Source: Amyelois transitella (Eukaryota; Arthropoda; Insecta; Lepidoptera; Pyralidae). Taken from it: a stretch of 64,000 nucleotides of DNA. The notes beneath the pieces were generated by a model that did no database searches, was not told the DNA's origin, and worked only from the letters and a program-made list of their open reading frames with translations. The stretch's first letter is position 1; each line of letters opens with the position of its first letter. The stretch lies in the NCBI RefSeq assembly GCF_032362555.1, contig NC_083534.1, positions 1,020,001 to 1,084,000 on the forward strand. Direction: 5' to 3'. Positions 52,789 through 61,034 of the stretch are shown piece by piece. The translations under genes and the position numbers were made by a program.

Positions 52789-53405
52789 CCCGCAATTTCG
52801 CCCGCGTAAATTTAGCGCCATCGACATAAAGCGACAAATTTAACGCCACCTAAAAAAAGCGTCGAAAGTAGCACCAACTACAAAAAAGCAACGAATCAAA
52901 CGCTAACTAACTAACAAAAGGCGACAAATTTAGCGCTATCAACAAAAGTATACGGATTTTTAGAAAAATCCCACGGGAGATTTCGTTTTTACAGTAATGA
53001 GAGGTACTCTATAACCTTCTCTAAACTCTTGAATTATATGTACGCAAAATTAAGGACCTTATAGGGTCCTTACCTTCATCTCGGTCAAAAGTATAGTTCC
53101 CATGAAATATGCGAAAAACCTGTATACTTTTGTGGCGATATCTATACGCCACAAGTCACAAAAACAAAATTGAATCACGCGACGCTATCAGTCATAAACG
53201 GCGAAAAACCTAAAATCGCGCAAGCAAAGTTTTCACGGATTGGAGCAATATATACAACCTACGACTCAACATCGTCTGTCGCGCGGTTCCTAAGGCATAA
53301 CACCTAGCCTGGCGGAAGATCTTCCCTTTGGTGGAGGTCGAGCCGAATTATCGCTCCCGCTACAGTTTTGAAGGTCGCGCGGGCGAAGCTGAGAGTAAAA
53401 ACTAG
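52789..53405. repeat. Block bounded by two outward CTAG Helitron-like ends, enclosing a D element
   Basis: Left end on the minus strand reads GCGGGCGAAATTGCGGGTC..AACTAG; right end on the plus strand reads GCGCGGGCGAAGCTGAGAG..AACTAG; T follows each. D (ACGCCACAAGTCACAA, TTTTCACGGATTGGAGC) is at 53127-53365. Confidence 0.5.
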
Positions 53406-54566
53406 TGAACTATAAATGTCGAATTTCAGCATTCTGCGCTCAGAAGTTTCAGCTGTACAGTCGAGCGCACGTCAAGTTACCTTGCTTGGAACTCTATGAC
53501 GTGATAATAGAGGTGAATTTGGTTTAGGTTGATATGCTGTCGACTTTACGTCACTGTCAGTCGGATACACAACAGTTTATTTTTTTAATTTATTTATTGA
53601 AATGGGAATAATGATGTAGGTACTTTTTTATTTTTAAACAAACTGGCCTCTATTTTAGTATTATGGAGTTAATTGAACAATTTTATAAAGAAGTCAATTT
53701 TATAATAAAATTTTGAAACCACAGATTCATACTTAAACATGTTTATAATATTCACTTTAAATATCTATACATAACATAAATCACAATTGATTTATTTAAA
53801 TTTTACATTGAAACATTTCAGTTAATTAAATTACCTTATAATTAAGAAGCACAATTGCAAAATTAACATAATAATTATTAATTACATTATGCTCGTAAAT
53901 AGACATTTTTTATATAAAATTTGGTAACACACTCATATCACATACGAGGATTTTGTACACATTATTAAAAAAAATTACCTTAAATAATTTTATTTTGAAG
54001 TGCGTTAAATGAAAATATTATATTTTTAATTTTAGACAATAAAATTAGCAATAAATGCTATTAAGTATTAAAAACACAACAAAAAATAACTTACGTATAT
54101 AATGTCCTAAATAAATTAAACTAACATTTTAATAATTAAATAAAAATCACATCGGTCACAGTCATAGTTTTAAAAATATAATTACAGGAACCGAGTTAAA
54201 AATTACATACCTATCACTTTATATAACTCGTGTTTTTATATTGTTTTTATATATCATGAAGTATTAGATTTATATAGATATATTTATTTAAAAAAAAATC
54301 ATTTATATGAATTTTTTCTTCAATTCAACAAACATACATACCTACATGTATGTATGTTGAATTGAAGAAAATCTGAAAATGGTATCACAACACAATTACA
54401 TAGAATGTCGGATAGGGTCATGCGCATTTTGAAATTTCAACTATATAAAATAACATAAAATGATAAAACAAAAAAAAATAAAGAAAAAATGATTTTTCGA
54501 ACATAAAATATAACCTAAGTAAGTCAAAAGTAAAACGTGATACAATTCCTGAGAATATCTACAAAT
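53406..54566. other. Intergenic AT-rich, with one unique-looking patch
   Basis: 53430-53575 (ACGTCAAGTTACCTTGCTTG, GACTTTACGTCACTGTCAG) has mixed composition and two ACGTCA-type sites; unassigned. The rest is AT-rich. Confidence 0.4.
54312..54371. repeat. Imperfect palindrome at a (CATA)n tract
   Basis: TTTTCTTCAATTCAACA and its inverse TGTTGAATTGAAGAAAA flank CATACATACCTACATGTATG. Confidence 0.8.
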
Positions 54567-54752
54567 ACACATACATATAGTCACGTTTATATCCCTTGCG
54601 GGGTAAACAGAGCCAGCGGTCTTGAAAAATATCCTTATACAAAACGAAACACAACACCTCTAAGAAAAGGAAAAAAAAGCCTGAAATATCACCGACTTTT
54701 GATTCGCACAAAAAAAAACTGATAGGACACGTTCGGCTGTTTGGCTTAATTA
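54567..54752 (-). repeat. G fragment interrupted by 88 unassigned bases
   Basis: GTCACGTTTATATCCC..GGTCTTGAAAA, then 54628-54714, then AACTGATAGGACACGTTCGG. Confidence 0.65.
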
Positions 54753-55582
54753 AAAAAAAAACTGAATTCAGAAACCACAGACAATTAAGGAGGTAATCAC
54801 ACAAAAAAAGTTAAGTCTCATTAATTAATACCCAAATTAATTTGATACTAACTCAACGTTCTTGTATGTATTTTGTTTGTAATGTATGTATTTTGCAGTA
54901 TGCATATGCACTTTATAGCACCACCAACTTAAAATTATTCTGTTCAGTCAGCTGGTTGACTGGTAGAGAATGCCAAACGGCATTAAGTCCGCCTTTTGTA
55001 CATTTTATATATACATAAATAAACGATACTATATTTCATTTCATGTATATCATACACTATATCTTTATTAAACCACTTTGGTCAAATTACGTTTATTTCA
55101 AAAGTTATGAATTCTACATTTCTGACACAATATACTCGTACTATAAATAATCTAAGCAAGTTATAACTTACCATGTACGTAAGTACTATATTAATATAAT
55201 AATATGCATGTATCACATTTAAAATGATTTAATTTCACAATTCCGTGTTCAAACTTGTTTAAACTCGTGTAATTTTTTTTTATAAATTAGCTTCCCGCTC
55301 GAATTTACATAATATTATATATTTTTTTGTATTCAAATGATACTTAAAAATTTTACATTTGTTTTATTTTATTTTTTTATTATGATAAATTGAGGAATTT
55401 TCATTATAAAATATTCTCTAGTTTCATTCTATTATGTATAACTAAATAACGTTTTTTGTTGTTTAAGAACCAAATTTTACGACTAAATATACTCGTATAT
55501 ATAGAATGCTTACTTTAAAAACGCATTTATAGAATGTTTTTTTTTTATTGTTCACATTTCATATAAATCAATTAAACAAAAC
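54753..55582. other. AT-rich intergenic, nothing recognised
   Basis: Only a weak E-like piece near 54955-55010 (TGGTTGACTGGTAGAGAAT). Confidence 0.4.
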
Positions 55583-55812
55583 AATGTATTCTCTCGTCCA
55601 CATTTCTATTCTAAGTTTGGACAGTTGTGAAGTTGACGTTGTTAAAGAAAATGCTGCAGTGCAGTTTGTTACCGCTTCTTCTGCACTGACGCTTCGGAAG
55701 CGGCAGCGAACATAGTTTTATGTAATTCATTTGACGTCAACCACAAAGTTGTGAAACCAAAAGATATGACAATTATTAAGTGATATTGAAGTGTCCCATA
55801 ATAGCTAATGAA
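55583..55812 (+). repeat. F element, longest copy
   Basis: AATGTATTCTCTCGTCCAC, GTTACCGCTTCTTCTGCAC, GAAGCGGCAGCGAACATAG, TTTGACGTCAACCACAAAG and GTGTCCCATAATAGC. Lies in the 3' UTR side of the phosphatase gene. Confidence 0.78.
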
Positions 55813-55850
55813 CGAAGTTTTCAATTTTTTAATTTAATTTTTTTTTAAAT

Positions 55851-56071
55851 TTAAATCCACTTATCCTCTTTCCTCCCGTTCAGTAACGGGGTAGACTCAA
55901 ACTCACCATTGTCTTTAACAGGACTCACGTCTGGTTTACCGCTGACATATTTCGACATAGTGTTGGAGACCACATAAGGTATGCCTGCCAAGTCTGATGT
56001 CAATGGGTTGTAGTACTGACGATAGCAAAATATTGCTACGGTGTACCCCAGAATAGATCCTACCAGAATGT
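55851..56071 (-). CDS. Phospholipid phosphatase last exon
   Basis: [40 protein letters not shown] and a polar tail to TAA at 55851-55853. A possible internal donor (AAT/GGTGAG near 55910) is not needed because the frame reads on to a family-like C-terminus. Confidence 0.92.
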
Positions 56072-59000
56072 CTGGAAATAAAAACTAATTATTTAGTAAC
56101 TAATTAATTAATACACACTAGATTATAATAAAGAAAATATTTGTATTTATATATTTGTATGTTACACACATACATACCTACATATGGTCACGGCTATATC
56201 CCTTGCGAGGTAGACAGAGCCAACAGTCCCGAAAAGACTGACAGGCCACGTTCAGCTATTGGGCTTAATGATAGAATTGAGATTCAAATAGTGACAGGTT
56301 GCTAGCCCGTCGCCTTAAAAAACGAATCCCAAGTTTGTAAGCCTATCCCTTAGTCGCCTTTTACGACATCCATGGGAAAGAGATGGAGTGGTCGTATTCT
56401 TCTTGTATTGGTGCCGGGAACCACACGGCACATTTGTATGTTCGTTACAAATAAACTCAACTCTCTAAATATAGAATAGACTTTCGGGAGTGACATAGGT
56501 TACTTTTTTCTGGAATTTCTCACGGGAGCGAAGCCCCGCGCGATTCTAGTTAATCCATAATCAAAAATGCTGGAACCCACAAAATTTTAGAGACTCTGGA
56601 GTGAGTCATGTTTTAACACGAAGCGGCTCCCATCAGACCTGAGCTGAACTTTTCACAGGAACAATCCATTGTTCCCGTGAAAAGTTCACCTTTTCAGCTG
56701 GAACTGACCTTGCCAGTGATGATGGTAGTCACAGCTCCTGGACATGGTCACGGCGGTGCCCACCAGCGAAGTGAGGCACGCGCTTACTCTAAATACTTAT
56801 ATTCTTCCTCCTGGCTTTAGTCCCGGATGCATCCTCACCACTCTGGAGAGGAGCCCGAGGTATACCTTTGACTATGGATCCTGGATTAGTTGAGTCAGGT
56901 TCTACACGAAGCGACTTCCGTCTAAACTCCGCAATCTTTGCCTGGGAACCTAAAGAAAATTCAAAAGACCAGACTAACCCATAGAATCATGGTATAATCC
57001 TAAGTCATGTTTTAACACGAAGCGGCTCCCATCAGACCTGAGCTGCCCTTTTTAACGGTTCAGCTTTTTAAAAGTTCAGCTTTTCAGCTGGAACTGACCT
57101 TGCCAATGATGGTGGTAATCGCAGCTCCTGGACATTGCCATGACTAATCCATGGAATCATGGCAAAATCGTACAGACCCAAAGGTGTAGTACCTAAAATC
57201 CTTAAGACCTAAAACAGATGAAGTACCCCACCTTGCCAATGATGGTGGTAATCGTAGCTCCTGGACATTGCCATGACTAATCCATGGAATCATGGCAAAA
57301 TCGTACAGACCCAAAGATGTAGTACCTAAAATCCTTAAGACCTAAAAAACATGAAGAACCCCACCTTGCCAATGATGGTGGTAATCGCAGCTCCTGGACA
57401 CGCGCTTGTTCTAAACACTTATATATACACAGGAGCAATCCATTGTTCCCGTGAAAAGGTCACCTTCTCAGCTGGAACTGACCTTGCCAATGATGGTGGT
57501 AATCACACTCCTGGACATTGCCATGACTAATCCATGGAATCATGGCAAAATACTCAAGACCTAAAACAGATGCAGTACCCCTTACCTTGCCAATGATGGT
57601 GGTAATCGCAACTCCTGGACATTGCGACGGCGGCGGCCGCCACCAGCGGGGCGAGGCAGGCGAGCACGCGGGGCGCGCTGCCCCGCCGCCGGGCCAGCGT
57701 GCCCAGCCGGCCGCACAGCCAGGCCGACGCCACACCCAGCGAGCAGAACGACACTGCACGGGCAATAGGTGTGTGTATCAAATGGCAATCAAACCAGAAG
57801 GCTACCTCAATTATTTAAATATATAGATGTGTCTTAAAATTCAAATAAATACATACATACATATAATCACGTCTATATCCCTTGCGGGGTAGACAGAGCC
57901 ACCAGTATTGTAATGACTGATAGGCCACGCTCAGCTGTTTGGCTTTTAAGATGGAATTGAGATTCAAATAGTGACAGGTTGAAAGACCAGCGCCTAAAAC
58001 GAGAATTCCGAGTTTATAAGCCCATCCCTTAGTCGCTAGATCTAATATATATAATTATTATCTATCATATATTATCTATTATCTATCATATATTATCTAT
58101 TATCTATCATATATTCATCCCTTAATCCCTTAGTCTTATTTATTATCCCCACGGGTAATAACATCAAACATCACTAGAACACACAACACAGACACACTTA
58201 TTCATCACACTCCCTGTCTCACACTTTGTCTCTCACACATCCTACCCCATTGTTAAACCTTTTACCTTTAACACTTAACCCTACTAGTTCGTTTATATAA
58301 GTAGTAACTAATAGAATAACGGTCGAACACTGGATTCCAAAACACAGGCTTGCCTAGTTTTGAAATCAGGGTTTATAAACTAATTTGTATAATTTGTACT
58401 ACATTCTTATTTGTGCCGTGTGGTTCCCGTACCAATACAAAAAAGAATAGGACCACTCCATCTCTTTCCCATCAATGTCGTAAAAGGCGACTAAGGGATA
58501 GGCTTACAAATTTGGGATTCTTTTTTAGGCGATGGGCTAGCAACCTGTCGCTATTTGAATCTCAATTCTATCATTAAGCCAAATAGCTGAACGTAGCCTT
58601 TTAGTCCTTTCAAGACTGTTGGCTCTGTCTACCCCGCAAGGGATATAGACGTGAACATATGTATGTATGTACATTCTTATTTAGGTAAACTTTTGTATGC
58701 TCATTATTTGGTTAAATGTTGTACAAATCCTTTAAGTAATTATAAAGAATTTTATTATTATTATTATATTATTAATAAAATACATACATACAAAGGTACA
58801 GACTTATAAACTTGGGATTCTTTTTTTGGGCGTTGGGTTAGCAACCTGTCACTTTTTGAATCTCAATTCTATGTACTCCACTACATCACTCCACTCCATC
58901 TCTTTCCCATGAATGTGTGCCGTGTGGTTCCCGGCACCAATACAAAAAAGAATAGGACCAATACAGCATCTCTTTCCCATGGATGTCGTAAAAGGCGACT

Positions 59001-59627
59001 AAGGGATAGGCTTACAAACTTGGGATCTTTTTTTGGGCGTTGGCTTAGCAACCTGTCACTATTTGAATCTCAATTCTATCTTAAAAGCCAAAGAGCTGAA
59101 CGTGGCCATTCAGTCTTTTCAGGACTGTTGGCTCTATCTTCCCCGCAAGGGATGTAGACGTGATTTGTTATGTATGTATGTATACTTATAAGAAAAGACG
59201 GCGACGTCCTCTGTGGCGCAGCTGTAGTGCGCTTGTCTGTGACACCGGAGGTCCCGGGTTCGAATCCCGGCCAGGGCATGATGAGAAACGAACTTTCTCG
59301 GATTGGCCTGGGTCTTAGATGTTTATCTATACAAGTATTTATTATAAAATATAGTAGTATGAGTTAGTATCTCGTAACACAAGTCTCGAACTTACTTCGA
59401 GGCTAACTCAATCAGTGGAATTTGTCCCGTACATATTTATTTATGTGTATGTATGTATGTATACTTATATAAAAAAAAACGATCAAAACTCCACTCACGA
59501 CTGCTGTGCCCGCTCGGGAACGACTTCCTGCCGTCCATTACGTCCTGCGGATCGCCCGTGCACTCCATATCCGGTTTCTCAACGCCGTCGGGGAAACAGC
59601 GGTAGAAAAAGTCTGGACGGGGTCGGC
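55851..59627 (-). CDS. PAP2-type phospholipid phosphatase (PLPP4/5 class), last 3 coding exons
   Basis: Integral membrane lipid phosphate phosphatase; the family dephosphorylates phosphatidate and related lipids. Exons 59499-59627, 57586-57753 and 55851-56071 join in phase (172 residues plus stop). PAP2 motifs: [14 protein letters not shown] (end of motif 1), [10 protein letters not shown] (motif 2), [12 protein letters not shown] (motif 3; SRxxxxxHxxxD), whose Asp codon spans the last junction. Hydrophobic stretches [22 protein letters not shown] and [14 protein letters not shown] are membrane segments. The tail ends [16 protein letters not shown]. The N-terminal exons, including the Lys of motif 1, are not seen. 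A 6-copy array of the exon 57586-57753 donor end sits in the following intron. Confidence 0.92.
56161..56432 (-). repeat. G element, full length
   Basis: GGTCACGGCTATATCCC to GGGAACCACACGGCAC. Confidence 0.88.
56709..56787 (-). pseudogene. Diverged second copy of the motif-3 exon half, frame open
   Basis: Reads [20 protein letters not shown] then YHHHWQ and a GTCAGT donor. Over the last 12 codons all five differences from the true exon are synonymous; upstream of these it has amino-acid changes and one codon fewer. No clear acceptor. Confidence 0.6.
56812..56945 (+). repeat. E element 5' part
   Basis: CTTTAGTCCCGGATGCATCC to ATCTTTGCCTGGGAACC. Confidence 0.62.
57586..57753 (-). CDS. Phospholipid phosphatase exon with motif 3
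   Basis: [20 protein letters not shown] through an Arg/Ala-rich GC-rich stretch to [19 protein letters not shown] acceptor, GTAAGG donor. GC content is far above its surroundings. Confidence 0.92.
57846..58037 (-). repeat. G element, head missing
   Basis: ATAATCACGTCTATATCC to CCCATCCCTTAGTCGC. Confidence 0.78.
58040..58113 (+). repeat. Minisatellite, about 23-bp unit, 3 copies
   Basis: TATTATCTATTATCTATCATA repeated in tandem at the broken end of the preceding G copy. Confidence 0.85.
58114..58411. other. Unassigned intron sequence
   Basis: A CA-rich patch (ACACAACACAGACACACTT); no frame or family match. Confidence 0.4.
58412..58669 (+). repeat. G element, full length
   Basis: GTGCCGTGTGGTTCCCGTACC to GACGTGAACATATGTATG (abbreviated). 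Confidence 0.88.
58797..58872 (+). repeat. G element middle fragment
   Basis: AGACTTATAAACTTGGGATTC and GGTTAGCAACCTGTCAC. Confidence 0.65.
58917..59184 (+). repeat. G element, full length
   Basis: GTGCCGTGTGGTTCCCGGC to GACGTGATTTGTTATGTATG; shares GGGCGTTGG with the fragment just upstream, so the two are probably related by local duplication. Confidence 0.85.
59206..59440 (+). repeat. tSINE, full length
   Basis: CCTCTGTGGCGCAGCTGTAG head, GGGTTCGAATCCCGG B box, CCCGTACATATTTATTTA tail; 58 bp from the phosphatase exon donor. Confidence 0.9.
59499..59627 (-). CDS. Phospholipid phosphatase exon with motifs 1 and 2
   Basis: [20 protein letters not shown] to [15 protein letters not shown] acceptor, GTGAGT donor, phases 1 in and 1 out. 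Confidence 0.93.
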
Positions 59628-59648
59628 CTGATGGAGAGAAGTGTGCAA

Positions 59649-59917
59649 TCTATACTAATATTATAAAGCTGAAGAGTTTGTTTGTTTGAACGCGCTAATC
59701 TCAGGAACTACTGGTTCGAATTGAAAAAATATTTTTGCGTTGAATAGACCATTTATTGAGGAAGGCTTTAGGCTATATAACATCACGCTTTAACATTTAG
59801 GAGCGAAGAAATAATGGAAAATGTAAAAACAAAACGGGAAATATTATTCATCCTTGAGGGGCTTCAATGATGCCCAAAATAATTATTCCACGCGGACGAA
59901 GTCGCGGGCACAGCTAG
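59649..59917 (+). mobile_element. Hel-A, complete
   Basis: TCTATACTAATATTATAAAG to GTCGCGGGCACAGCTAG, flanked by A and T. Cleanest full-length plus-strand copy. Confidence 0.9.
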
Positions 59918-59930
59918 TACATTCATATTT

Positions 59931-60192
59931 ACATACATACATACATATGGTCACGTCTATATCCCTTGCGGGGTAGACAGAGATAACAGTCTTGATAAGA
60001 CTGATAGGCCACGTTCAGCTGTTCGGCTTGATGATAGAATTGAGATTCAAATAGTGACAGGTTGCTAGCCCATCGCCTAAAAAAAGAATCCCAAGTTTGT
60101 AAGCCTATCCCTTAGTCGGCTTTTACGACATCCATGGGAAAGAGATGGAGTGGTCCTATTATTTTTCTATTGGCGCCGGGAACCACACGGCA
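59931..60192 (-). repeat. G element, full length
   Basis: GGTCACGTCTATATCCC to GGGAACCACACGGCA. Confidence 0.88.
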
Positions 60193-60204
60193 TTCAAATT
60201 CATA

Positions 60205-60292
60205 TTTTATCACGTCTATATCCCTTGCGGGGGAGACAGAGCCAGCATTCTTGATAGGCCACGTTCAGTTGTTTGGATTAATGATAGAATTG
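60205..60292 (-). repeat. G element 3' fragment
   Basis: ATCACGTCTATATCCC to GATTAATGATAGAATTG. Confidence 0.7.
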
Positions 60293-60375
60293 TTGCATTA
60301 TCTATTATTTAATGTACAACATATATAATTTACTTAAAATCGTCTCTGTTATAGATCAAAATAATTTATTTCTAA

Positions 60376-60593
60376 CTAGAGGCCGCCCGCGACTTCGTCC
60401 GCATGGAAACCCTATCAAAACCGCGGGAACTCCAGGATAAAAGTAGCCTATTAGATATTCTGGGTCTTAAGCTTTGGTATGTAACCAAATTTCATCGTAA
60501 TCGGTTCAGTAGTTGTTGCGTGAAAGAGTAAAAAACATACATACTGACATCCTGACATACTAACAAACTTTCGCATTTATAATATTAGTAGGA
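60376..60593 (-). mobile_element. Hel-B, longer subtype
   Basis: CTAGAGGCCGCCCGCGACTT to AATATTAGTAGGA, with ACTGACATCCTGACATAC as in the 31327 copy. Confidence 0.85.
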
Positions 60594-60607
60594 TAGACGG
60601 CGATGAA

Positions 60608-60756
60608 CGGCCTCTGTGGCGCAGCGGTAGTACGCTTGTCTGTGACACCGGAGGTCCCGGGTTCGAATCCCGGCCAGGGCATGATAAGTAACGAACTTTT
60701 TCTAATTGGGCCTGGATATTAGATGGTTCACCTATATAAGTATTTTTTATAAAATA
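60608..60756 (+). repeat. tSINE, 3' part lost at a Hel-A insertion
   Basis: GGCCTCTGTGGCGCAGCGG head, GGGTTCGAATCCCGG B box; stops at TATAAAATA where Hel-A begins. Confidence 0.88.
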
Positions 60757-61032
60757 CTAGCTGTGCCCGCGACTTCGTCCACGTGGAATAGTTATTTTGG
60801 GCATCATTGAAGCCCTCAAGGAGTAATAATTATTCCCGTTTTTTTTCACATTTTCCATTATTTCTTCGCTCCTAATAGTTGCAGCGTGATGATAAAAAGC
60901 CTAAAGCCTTCCTCGATAAATAGTCTATTAAACACAAAAAGAATTTTTCAATTCGAACGAGTAGTTCCTGAGATTAGCGCGTTCAAACAAACTAACAAAC
61001 TCTTCACCTTAATAATATTAGTACATATAGAT
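60757..61032 (-). mobile_element. Hel-A, near complete, inserted in tSINE
   Basis: CTAGCTGTGCCCGCGACTTC to AATATTAGTACATATAGA. Confidence 0.82.
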
Positions 61033-61034
61033 AA

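Larger units (their letters stand above)
56700..57584 (-). pseudogene. Array of five partial copies of the motif-3 exon end with splice donors
   Basis: Copies of CCTTGCCAATGATGGTGGTA (reverse of ..HHHWQ/GT) start near 56708, 57098, 57231, 57364 and 57482, before the true exon end at 57585. Spacing of the last four intervals is 133, 133, 118 and 103 bp. All keep CAAG/GT donors; the 57482 copy is frameshifted. Units also carry intron sequence (TCCATGGAATCATGGCAAAA; GACCTAAAACAGATG). Confidence 0.88.

Noticed and set aside
57460..57826. Alternative-frame proteins rich in Arg, Ala and His on both strands
   Set aside because: They are shadows of the GC-rich phosphatase exon 57586-57753.
59206..59280. 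Possible functional tRNA genes at tSINE heads (also 22508, 24058, 60608)
   Set aside because: All are followed by the same SINE body and lack a 3' acceptor stem.
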